Part shown: piece after piece, positions 1 through 7,264 of the stretch
How the letters are laid out: every line of letters begins with the position of its first letter
Position numbering within the stretch: the stretch's first letter is position 1
Source of the DNA: JAZDOK01 sp043798715
GTDB taxonomy: Bacteria > Vulcanimicrobiota > JAZDOK01
Reading direction: 5' to 3'
NCBI GenBank assembly: GCA_043798715.1
Contig: JAZDOK010000080.1
Coordinates: 1 to 47,408 of the forward strand
Length of the DNA stretch: 47,408 nucleotides
Notes under the pieces: generated by a model
Database searches by the model: none
What the model was told of the DNA's origin: nothing
Seen by the model: only the letters and a program-made list of their open reading frames with translations
Translations under genes and position numbers: made by a program

Positions 1-140
1 TTTAGACCTCTGCCACCGCTGAGCGATCGGATGGCTATGGAATCAGCGATCGGTTGCCCGTGGAATCAGCGATCGGATGGCCGTGGAATCAGTGATCGGT
101 TGCGCGTGGAATCGCTGATCGGTTCGCCGTGGAATACGCA
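1..140. mobile_element. Probable terminal part of an IS21-family element
   Basis: Five near-identical 23-bp repeats end in the sequence GTGGAATACGCA at 129-140. IS21-family elements carry multiple terminal transposase-binding repeats, and many end in TGCGTATTCC / GGAATACGCA with a terminal CA. The DNA after position 140 switches at once to an AT-rich coding sequence, as expected at an insertion junction. The transposase genes (istA/istB) would lie outside the window to the left, so the family call rests on the terminal sequence alone. Confidence 0.5.
23..137. repeat. Five tandem 23-bp repeats
   Basis: Units begin at 23, 46, 69, 92 and 115. Each has the form GCGATCGGnTGnCCGTGGAAT plus two bases, with a few substitutions, and contains the palindrome CGATCG. 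A period of 23 is not a multiple of three, so this is not a coding repeat. Subterminal repeats of this kind are typical of IS21-type ends. Confidence 0.75.
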
Positions 141-923
141 CATGATAATCGTTTTGTTCTTGTTGGAATGAAGAGTGGAGATGCTAAAGAGACTATCTGG
201 AAAACTGATGGAAGTGCGATCACTCCGATATTAACTATAAAAAACGGTTTTGTTTATGGGGCAAGTAGTGAAAAAATTCTAACTTCGCAATCTAATCCCG
301 AAGGCTATTCCCTTAAAGATCTCCACAAGTCTACACAATCAATAAAATTATTATACTCAGATGGGAAACCTGTAACAGGAATTATAAGAGCAAACTTTTC
401 GCCAGATGGGAATGAATTGGCGATAACAACTTCCGAGAATACTCAAGATGTTCTCTGGAGAGTAAAATACGGGAAACTTATATCACTGGCTAAGAAAAAC
501 GCATGGGCATGTTGGTCATATGACAATAAAAAATTAGCTTATCATGTTTTGAGCGCCCACAAAGTAGTCGTAATGGATATCTCAAGTGGTAAGAATGAAT
601 ATTACCACTTAGGGATATTGGATCCATGGTTTCCGGGAGAATTTTCTCCGAATGGCTCTCAAATATTGATGACTAATGATTCTGCTTCTGATTCTCATGC
701 TGTATTTCATATTGATTTGAAAACGAGAAAAGCAACAGATGTTACCCCTGTATCTTGGAAAAATGATGAATTACAGTCTTTCCCTTTTGTACAATGGGCT
801 GGGAATGGGAAACATATTATTTTTTCTACAGACCTGAGATTTAGACCTTATGTTGGAATTTATATTTCGAACTCCGACGGCAGCAATTTTCATGAAATTA
901 CTTTTCATGCAATAACGAAATAG
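129..923 (+). CDS. TolB/WD40-like beta-propeller protein, probably 5'-truncated
   Basis: A 264-codon frame whose only early start, the GTG at 129, lies inside the IS-like end; the first native-looking ATG is at 168. The protein shows repeated propeller-blade motifs (FSPDGNELAIT, WSYDNKKLAYHV, FSPNGSQILMT, NSDGSNFHEIT) of the TolB/PD40 type. Such propellers usually follow a signal peptide and bind partner proteins in the periplasm; no signal peptide is present here. I infer that the gene lost its 5' end to the insertion and is probably a remnant, although the frame is intact to its stop. It is AT-rich compared with its neighbours. The 154 bases that follow contain only an isolated TATAAT at 1025-1030. 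Confidence 0.6.
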   Translation: MEYAHDNRFVLVGMKSGDAKETIWKTDGSAITPILTIKNGFVYGASSEKILTSQSNPEGYSLKDLHKSTQSIKLLYSDGKPVTGIIRANFSPDGNELAITTSENTQDVLWRVKYGKLISLAKKNAWACWSYDNKKLAYHVLSAHKVVVMDISSGKNEYYHLGILDPWFPGEFSPNGSQILMTNDSASDSHAVFHIDLKTRKATDVTPVSWKNDELQSFPFVQWAGNGKHIIFSTDLRFRPYVGIYISNSDGSNFHEITFHAITK

Positions 924-1077
924 GGGATCTTGAAATCAAGTATCTTTCTGACTGATGCCGCAGATATAGCAATCAACAAATGGTAACAATTGGCAAAGGT
1001 GGCTGCAGATTTGAGGCTGTTGGGTATAATATTAATTGTGGAAGGTTATTGAGGAGAAAGAAGGCAAGATAATTAAG

Positions 1078-3843
1078 ATGGAACGCCGCTTCAACCTGAG
1101 GCATCTGCTTCTCTTGCTGGTTGCCGTTCTGGCCATGCTTTCCGCGGCTCTTTTTCTCTACAGACAGAGCTTGAAGCCCGACAATCAGGAACTGTTGCTC
1201 TGTCCCCCGGAGGGGCTGATCTCCGGCTCTCCCGCTTCTCTTCGGGTGTTCGTCCGGACTCATGCTGGTTTTAAACCCATCGAGGGCGCCTGGGTCGATT
1301 TGGAATTGGAAAATCCCGCTGACAGGAAAAAATACGCGCTTTTTTCCAGGTTGACCGATAAGGCTGGAAGCCTGGATGGAAGCTTCCGAGTGCCGGATCT
1401 CCCGAAGGGAACATATCGCCTGACCGTTCTGGCCCGCTCGAAAGAGGGGCGGGACCGGTATTCTTTCGATGTCGTTCTTCGAAGAGCCTACCGAATTCTG
1501 CTCTCCTCGGACAAGCCTGTCTACCGGCCCGGGGAGTTCATCCGCTTGAGGAGCCTCGTCCTTGAGGCCGGGAGCGGAAGAGCGCCTAAGAGTGGAAATA
1601 TTTGTTTTCAAGGGCTCGATCCGCAGGGGAAGACACTTTTTTTGAATGAAGTACCTCTGAGTCCTCTGGGAGTCGCCTCTTATGATTTCGAACTGCCCGA
1701 GGCAATGCCTCAGGGAAAATGCCAAATCCGCTGCCGCATCGGAAAGGATGAGGTCTCAACGACGGTTGAGTGTCTCCGATCCGGCTCCCGTTTTACTTCT
1801 CCTGTTCCCGGTGCAGAAGACTTCAACAGGCTCATGGCAATGGCGCAAGCCGGAGCGAATCTTTCAATTAATGAACGGGAGCCCCGATTTATAGCCGGCG
1901 GTTCCGAGATAAAACTAGCTCTGACGACGGACAAGATCCTTTACCGGCTGGGCGAAACAATGAAAGTCACGATACTCTCGGCTGCTCTTGATGAGCCGAT
2001 TTTCCTCGATGTCCTGCGCGACGGGCAGACAGTCCTAACAAAATCATTCTTTCAGTCACGGTCGCTGACTAAAGCAGAGATTCCTCTCTCGGACAATCTA
2101 TGGGGCACGCTTTCACTTCATGCCTATCGGGTTGGGCAGTGGAGGTTGAAGGCCGAAGCAACCCGGACGGTGATAGTGAGTCGCCCGCCGGATCTTCTGA
2201 TTTCGATCAAGCTCGCCAAAGATAATTATCGAGTGGGAGAGCAGGCTGGAGCGGACTTTCAAGTTCAGGACTCAAAGGGCAGGGTGGTTCAGGCGGCCCT
2301 GAGGGTCCAGGTCGTGGAAGAAAAAGGTGGGATATCGTCCGAAAAATCTGATGAATATAAAAAGGATCTTTTTGCTCTGACTCCATGGCTTCTCAAAGAT
2401 GCTGCAGCCCGGAGAGGAAGCGGAGGGAATCTGACACCAGCTCACGGAGAATACTTCACCAAACTTATGAATTACTTGTATTGGAAAAAGATATGTGATT
2501 TAAAGGATTTGAGAAGAAAAGTTTTAGAATTAGCCTGGTTCTTTTTCTTCATTCCCCTTTTTATCCTTTTATCTTGGCTCACCTTTCGATATCTAAAGTC
2601 TGTATGGGACAGTTGGCACCTTTCCATAGTTTTCTTTATCGCATTTTTACTCTTTTTTTCAGCCTCATGGGATGAGTATATAGCCATTGGAATGGCTATT
2701 GGTATGTTATCTATCTATGTTTTGGTTGCTTCGGGTTATGCCATCATCGTGATCTCCAGAAATCTTCTAATGTCACTTTTAGGCCGTTGGAATCTTATCG
2801 GAATTTATTTGTTATCAGGAATTCTTGATTTTTGTTCCTATCGCAGATATTTAGTGGCAAACGAGTATGAGTACTTCGATTTAACATATGAAATAATGCT
2901 GATGACTCTGCTCTTAGGGTTTCTTTTGATCATAGCTGCGGCACTCTGGGCGCTGGATGATAGGAAAAGGAGGATTGGGGGTAAAATCAGTTCGGTCCTG
3001 ACATGGGTTGCGGCTTTATTGTTTTTAATTCTGAGTTGCAATACATATTCTCTCAATTTGGATATCTTTCATGTGTTCTTGAGTTATATGTTTCCTCTTT
3101 GTCTTGTCGCTTTAGTTGTCCTGATATTACTCCATAAAAGTTCTCAACCGATGGGAAAGTTGCATCCATCCATTTTTCTTATTGCTATTGCACTCCTTGG
3201 AATAGCAATCATTTCTCCCAATTTCAGAAGGGGTTGCGGCGGCGTTTTGACCGCCTGCGAATCGAACCTGAAAAACATGGGCACGGCCCTGGAGATGTAT
3301 TCCACCGACAACAGAGGACTTTACCCGGAGAGCCTGAATAAACTGGTCCCTGATTACTTAAAGAAAATCCCGGAATGCCCTAAAGCCGGTTCTGATACCT
3401 ATTCGTCTTCCTATGAATGCTCCAGGCAGCCAGATGACTTCACGATATTTTGCAGCGGTGATTTTCATATGGAAATGGGAATTGTGCCGAATTATCCTAT
3501 GTATACTGCCTCTAAGGGCCTCGTCTTAGAGAATATAAATTCTGTCCAAAAAGGGGCAGGCTTATCTCCCGAAGTGGTCGCCTCCACCCTCGTTCTTCCG
3601 GAAATGGCCAATGAGACTCGCTCAATCCAGCCATCTCCATATATAATGCACCCGCATATTTTCACAGATGAAACAGGCTGTGCAGGTGTGGATATTCCCA
3701 TACCGGCCTCCCGGAATTCCTTGAAAATTTTTGTGATCGCCACGACAAAAGATGGAAAATTCGGCACCGCCTCGCTTCATCTTCCGGTGGGGGAATCCCT
3801 GTTTCCCGAGCGGAGAGAGCCGAAAGATCCTGTGCAGATTTGA
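1078..3843 (+). CDS. Chimeric membrane protein: macroglobulin-like domains, polytopic block, pilin-like domain
   Basis: About 921 aa from the ATG at 1078; an in-frame TTG lies at 1036, but the ATG is followed directly by a signal anchor (residues 8-30). Residues about 45-420 contain macroglobulin-type beta domains; SSDKPVYRPGEFIRLRS is the hallmark of the MG2 domain of alpha-2-macroglobulins. Residues about 470-720 form eight or so hydrophobic segments and are clearly more AT-rich than the flanks. Residues about 725-795 resemble the globular part of type II pseudopilins (NLKNMGTALEMYSTDN, then IPECPKAGS). The end (about 830-921) is again macroglobulin-like (DETGCAGVDIPIP; ATTKDGKFGTASLHL). 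The thioester motif and the large C-terminal part of true macroglobulins are absent. The role is unknown; a cell-surface protein is likely. Confidence 0.7.
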   Translation: MERRFNLRHLLLLLVAVLAMLSAALFLYRQSLKPDNQELLLCPPEGLISGSPASLRVFVRTHAGFKPIEGAWVDLELENPADRKKYALFSRLTDKAGSLDGSFRVPDLPKGTYRLTVLARSKEGRDRYSFDVVLRRAYRILLSSDKPVYRPGEFIRLRSLVLEAGSGRAPKSGNICFQGLDPQGKTLFLNEVPLSPLGVASYDFELPEAMPQGKCQIRCRIGKDEVSTTVECLRSGSRFTSPVPGAEDFNRLMAMAQAGANLSINEREPRFIAGGSEIKLALTTDKILYRLGETMKVTILSAALDEPIFLDVLRDGQTVLTKSFFQSRSLTKAEIPLSDNLWGTLSLHAYRVGQWRLKAEATRTVIVSRPPDLLISIKLAKDNYRVGEQAGADFQVQDSKGRVVQAALRVQVVEEKGGISSEKSDEYKKDLFALTPWLLKDAAARRGSGGNLTPAHGEYFTKLMNYLYWKKICDLKDLRRKVLELAWFFFFIPLFILLSWLTFRYLKSVWDSWHLSIVFFIAFLLFFSASWDEYIAIGMAIGMLSIYVLVASGYAIIVISRNLLMSLLGRWNLIGIYLLSGILDFCSYRRYLVANEYEYFDLTYEIMLMTLLLGFLLIIAAALWALDDRKRRIGGKISSVLTWVAALLFLILSCNTYSLNLDIFHVFLSYMFPLCLVALVVLILLHKSSQPMGKLHPSIFLIAIALLGIAIISPNFRRGCGGVLTACESNLKNMGTALEMYSTDNRGLYPESLNKLVPDYLKKIPECPKAGSDTYSSSYECSRQPDDFTIFCSGDFHMEMGIVPNYPMYTASKGLVLENINSVQKGAGLSPEVVASTLVLPEMANETRSIQPSPYIMHPHIFTDETGCAGVDIPIPASRNSLKIFVIATTKDGKFGTASLHLPVGESLFPERREPKDPVQI

Positions 3844-3863
3844 AAAATATTAAAAATTGCCAG

Positions 3864-3892
3864 GTGACTTCTTTTTCTCTATCTGGTATAAT
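3864..3892 (+). promoter_or_regulatory. Promoter of first clostripain gene
   Basis: GTGACT (3864-3869), 17 nt, TATAAT (3887-3892), with a TG extension before the -10 box. The same stretch, with almost the same bases from about 3856 to 3903, recurs before the second clostripain gene, so promoter and leader were duplicated along with the gene. Confidence 0.75.
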
Positions 3893-3931
3893 ACCAACAG
3901 CGGAAATCTATTGAGGCGCGAGGTGACAGTT

Positions 3932-5254
3932 GTGGAGATAAGGCCCGTCGGCCAAGGATCCGATCCATCTCCTCTTAGCAGGAAGCCCCTGCCCGTTGAG
4001 GATTCGCCTTCCCGCGAGATTCAGGACACCGCCCTCATCGAGGGACGGAAGAAGCCTCATCACACACACCAGAAGCCGCCGGCGCAGGCATCTCATACTA
4101 AGGAATCCACAACTGCCGCTCCACCCGACATCCACCCCAAGAAGTGGACCATTCTCGTCTATGCGGCCGCTGATAACGATCTTAAAATGGCATCGGTCAG
4201 GAGCATGGACAACCTGGAATCCGTGGGCAGCGGCGAGGACATGAACCTGGTGGTGCAGTTCGACTATGGCGGAGTCAAGGAAAAAAGCCCGGGAATCAAA
4301 CGCTATTACCTTGAAAAGAGCCGCAAGGACGGGAAGATCACCTCTCCGCCGCTGGAGAAGCTCGGATCCGGCAACATGGCTGACCCGAAAATGCTCTCGG
4401 ATTTCATAAAGTGGGGCATGAAGCACTATCCCTCGGAGCACGTAATGCTCCTCATCTCCGATCACGGCGACGGCTGGAAAGGGGCCATCGACGACACGAG
4501 CCAGAAGGGCTGGATGTCCGTCCCCAATATAGCCAGGGCGCTCAAGGACGCCGAGTCCCAGACCGGAAAAAAGATTGACGTTCTGGGTTTTGACGCCTGC
4601 CTCATGGCCTCAACTGAGGTGGCCTACGAATTTCGGGATGCCGCCGGATACATGGTGGCCTCGCAGGAGCTCGAGGGCGAGGACGGCTGGCCCTTCAGCA
4701 AAATTATGGCCCCTAAGACACTTTCAAATGTAGCGGAGAAGATAAGGAGCCGGATCCCGGATGATCCGAAGGAATTCGCCAGGGATTGGGTACGGTCAGT
4801 CGAGATTGCTCCCGACTCGATCATGACTCTCTCGGCCGTCGATCTCTCCCGGGCCAAGGCCCTGGCCGAGGCCACGGACCACCTGGCGGCCTGTATCCAG
4901 AAGACCAAGGTCTCTCCGAAAATTATCAATGACATCATGGACAAATCCCAGGGATTCTCCGGGGGAGAGTCCCTGAAGGATGTCTATGACCTGGCGGACC
5001 GCCTCGAGAAGAGTCACAGGGTGGACGATGGAAGACTCAAAGAAGCGGCAGGGCGGGTCAAAGCGGCGTTCAAGGAAGCGGTCATGCAGGAAGACCACAT
5101 AGAAGATTACACCGGCGCGCACGGCCTTCACATTGAAAGCTCCACCAAAATGTGGCATTCCGAGGACGGAACCAAATATAAAGACACCGCATTTTCCAAG
5201 GATACCCGCTGGGACGAGATGCTCTCCCAGCTCAATCGGAAGTATCTCGGATAA
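3932..5254 (+). CDS. Clostripain-family cysteine peptidase (C11), copy 1
   Basis: 440 aa from the GTG at 3932. The frame is open further upstream, but that part runs through the promoter; the second copy has AGGAGGT placed just before the matching GTG. Residues 1-70 are proline-rich and variable. From about residue 75 (KKWTILVYAAADNDL) the C11 caspase-like fold follows, with the catalytic His in SDHGDGW (His178) and the catalytic Cys in GFDACLMAS (Cys223). C11 enzymes are usually Arg-specific and often self-processed. No signal peptide or membrane segment is visible, so it may act in the cytosol or leave by another route. It is preceded by its own promoter and followed by a terminator. Confidence 0.85.
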   Translation: MEIRPVGQGSDPSPLSRKPLPVEDSPSREIQDTALIEGRKKPHHTHQKPPAQASHTKESTTAAPPDIHPKKWTILVYAAADNDLKMASVRSMDNLESVGSGEDMNLVVQFDYGGVKEKSPGIKRYYLEKSRKDGKITSPPLEKLGSGNMADPKMLSDFIKWGMKHYPSEHVMLLISDHGDGWKGAIDDTSQKGWMSVPNIARALKDAESQTGKKIDVLGFDACLMASTEVAYEFRDAAGYMVASQELEGEDGWPFSKIMAPKTLSNVAEKIRSRIPDDPKEFARDWVRSVEIAPDSIMTLSAVDLSRAKALAEATDHLAACIQKTKVSPKIINDIMDKSQGFSGGESLKDVYDLADRLEKSHRVDDGRLKEAAGRVKAAFKEAVMQEDHIEDYTGAHGLHIESSTKMWHSEDGTKYKDTAFSKDTRWDEMLSQLNRKYLG

Positions 5255-5279
5255 ACCCACGGCATCGCCGGGGTCTTTT
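5255..5279 (+). terminator. Rho-independent terminator between the clostripain genes
   Basis: ACCC-A-CGGC, loop ATC, GCCGGGGT, then CTTTT. It starts at the stop codon of copy 1, so the two copies are separate transcription units. Confidence 0.65.
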
Positions 5280-5310
5280 CGTGTTTGCAGCCGAACTGAA
5301 CGGCGGCAAT

Positions 5311-5327
5311 TTAACAAATTGTTAACA
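5311..5327 (+). promoter_or_regulatory. Palindromic operator-like site upstream of clostripain copy 2
   Basis: TTAACAAATTGTTAACA. The core TTAACAAATTGTTAA is an inverted repeat. It lies 8 nt upstream of the -35 box at 5336. The same 17-mer with one substitution lies 8 nt upstream of the -35 box of the glycine-zipper gene at 27380-27396. It is absent in front of clostripain copy 1. Confidence 0.5.
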
Positions 5328-5335
5328 ATTGACAG

Positions 5336-5364
5336 GTGACTTCTTTTTCTCTGTCTGGTATAAT
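5336..5364 (+). promoter_or_regulatory. Promoter of second clostripain gene
   Basis: GTGACT (5336-5341), 17 nt, extended TATAAT (5359-5364). It is nearly identical to the promoter of copy 1. An alternative TTGACA at 5329-5334 sits 24 nt from the -10 box, which is too far to act as its -35. Confidence 0.75.
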
Positions 5365-5403
5365 ACTAACAACGGAAGATTATTGAGGCGCAAGGAGGTA
5401 CTC

Positions 5404-6720
5404 GTGGAAATAAGGCCCGTCGGGCATGGCATCGAGTCAACTCCCCTGAGCAGGAAACCCCTGCCGGCTGAAGATTCGTCTTCCCACGAGATTAAGGACA
5501 CCACCCTCATCGAGGGGCGGAAGAAGCAACATCACCTCATCCAGAAGCCCTCTGTTCAGCCTCATAATACGGAATCCACGACAGCCGCCTCACCTGACAT
5601 CCACCCCAAGAAGTGGACCATCCTCGTTTATGCGGCCGCCGATAACGACCTTAAGTCCGACATGGTCAGGAGTATTGATGACCTTGAATCCGTGGGCAGC
5701 GGCGAGGATATGAACCTGGTGGTGCAGTTCGACCACGGCGGCGCCAAGGAAAAAAGCCCGGGAATCAAACGTTATTATCTCGAAAAGAGCCGCAAGGACC
5801 AGAAGATCTCTTCTCCATCGCTGACGAGGCTCGGCCCCGGCAACATGGCCGACCCTAAAATGCTCACGAATTTCATAAAATGGGGCATCAAACATTACCC
5901 CTCGGAGCACGTATTGCTCCTCATCTCCGATCACGGAGACGGCTGGAAGGGCGCCATTGACGACGAGAGCCAGAAGGGCTGGATGTCCCTTCCCGATATA
6001 ACCAAGGCCATGAAGGACGCCGAGTCCAAGACCGGAAAAAAGATTGACATTCTGGGCTTTGACGCCTGCCTCATGGCCTCTACGGAAGTGGCCTACGAAC
6101 TTCGGGATGCCGCTGATTTCATGGTGGCCTCGCAAGATGTCGAGGACGTGGACGGCTGGCCTTTCAGCAAGCTCATGGCCGGAAAAACACTCTCGAATGT
6201 AGCGGAAAAAATCAAGAGCCGGATTCCTGACGATCCAAAGGAGTTTGCCAAGGACCTGGTTCGCTCGGTCGAGCTTTCTCCAAAAGCAATCATGACCCTT
6301 TCGGCAGTGGATCTTTCCAAAGCCAAAGACCTGGCCGAGGCCACGGACCGCCTGGCGGCCTGCATCCAGAAAACCAAGGTCTCTCCTGCTGTTATAAATG
6401 AACTCATGGACAAGTCACAGGGCTTTTTCGGGGAGAGCATGAAGGACGTCTATGACTTGGCGGACCGCATTGAAAAAAGCCAGAGAATTGGCGATGAAAA
6501 GCTCAAGGACGCTGCCGTCCGGGTCAAGGCGGCGGTCAAGGATGCGGTCATCAGGGAAGATCACACCGAGGATTATCCCGGCGCGCACGGGCTCCAAATA
6601 GAAAGTTCCACCAAAGAGTGGCACTCGCAGTACGGCACGAACTACAAGGATACGGATTTTGCCAAAGACACCCGCTGGGATGAGATGCTCTCTCAGCTTG
6701 ACCGGAAGTACCTCGGATAG
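5404..6720 (+). CDS. Clostripain-family cysteine peptidase (C11), copy 2
   Basis: 438 aa from the GTG at 5404, with AGGAGGT five bases upstream. It is closely similar to copy 1 over the whole length, including the N-terminal VEIRPVG and LSRKPLP stretches. The catalytic His (SDHGDGW, His177) and Cys (GFDACLMAS, Cys222) are kept. Differences cluster in the proline/threonine-rich linker (residues 45-70) and in surface helices, so both copies look functional. The tandem arrangement with a duplicated promoter points to a recent segmental duplication. Only this copy has the palindromic site upstream, so the two may be controlled differently. Confidence 0.85.
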   Translation: MEIRPVGHGIESTPLSRKPLPAEDSSSHEIKDTTLIEGRKKQHHLIQKPSVQPHNTESTTAASPDIHPKKWTILVYAAADNDLKSDMVRSIDDLESVGSGEDMNLVVQFDHGGAKEKSPGIKRYYLEKSRKDQKISSPSLTRLGPGNMADPKMLTNFIKWGIKHYPSEHVLLLISDHGDGWKGAIDDESQKGWMSLPDITKAMKDAESKTGKKIDILGFDACLMASTEVAYELRDAADFMVASQDVEDVDGWPFSKLMAGKTLSNVAEKIKSRIPDDPKEFAKDLVRSVELSPKAIMTLSAVDLSKAKDLAEATDRLAACIQKTKVSPAVINELMDKSQGFFGESMKDVYDLADRIEKSQRIGDEKLKDAAVRVKAAVKDAVIREDHTEDYPGAHGLQIESSTKEWHSQYGTNYKDTDFAKDTRWDEMLSQLDRKYLG

Positions 6721-6766
6721 ACGAACGGCGTTTCAGCCGGGTTTATACATTTTCACGGGATTTATC

Positions 6767-6798
6767 AGGCCGGCAGTAAAGTCGGCCTTGTGTTTTTA
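6767..6798 (+). terminator. Rho-independent terminator after clostripain copy 2
   Basis: AGGCCG (6767-6772) pairs with CGGCCT (6783-6788), followed by TTGTGTTTTT. It overlaps the 3' end of the convergent minus-strand gene. Confidence 0.6.
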
Positions 6799-7203
6799 AC
6801 CCGATCCCGCCAACCTGACAAAGGAGAGGGGAAAGGTGTTTTTCTCGGGCTTTCCATCAAGAACGAACTGGACTTCCAGTACGTCAGGGCCGGTTACCAA
6901 AAAGTTTTCGATCGGGAAGGCGATTACCTGGACCAGGTAGGGATCCGTCCCCTCAATGGGCATGCGTTCCGTGACTAAAACCCGTTGGGGGGATTTTTTA
7001 AACCAGGCCTTAAGAAAGCACTCGTGCTTTCCGACCCAGTTATGAAACCCCAGGACTACATAGAAATTCGCCTTGGTAAGATTGGCGCCGATAATGTATT
7101 TACAGACAACGTCATGATAGGTGATGGGGAGTGTGCTCTGCGGAGTTTTAGGGCTTATGTCGCCGCAGAAGAGAAGATACTGAAATATGGGACGCTGCGT
7201 CAT
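6796..7203 (-). CDS. Hypothetical protein
   Basis: 135 aa, not recognised. It lies 61 nt downstream of argS on the same strand, and the codon pattern and predicted alternating strands (KANFYVVLGFHN, LEVQFVLDGKP) look like a genuine small beta-rich protein. The start is an ATG at 7203 with a purine-rich stretch (GAGAGGGAG) somewhat far upstream. There is no signal peptide or membrane segment. Small proteins of this size and character occur as unlinked uncharacterised families in MAGs; no function is proposed. Confidence 0.5.
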   Translation of the reverse strand: MTQRPIFQYLLFCGDISPKTPQSTLPITYHDVVCKYIIGANLTKANFYVVLGFHNWVGKHECFLKAWFKKSPQRVLVTERMPIEGTDPYLVQVIAFPIENFLVTGPDVLEVQFVLDGKPEKNTFPLSFVRLAGSG

Positions 7204-7264
7204 AATGTCATGTTCTGCGCGCTCCCTCTCTAATCCTGCAGAAAAAATCTTCAGAAGGAATGAG

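Noticed and set aside
973..1725. Long minus-strand frame opposite the macroglobulin-like gene
   Set aside because: Shadow of the real plus-strand gene; no ribosome site, no family resemblance and low-complexity composition.
3857..3931. Upstream extension of clostripain copy 1 (and likewise 5329-5403 for copy 2)
   Set aside because: These parts run through the promoter and leader shared by both copies; the GTG with an SD in copy 2 sets the start.
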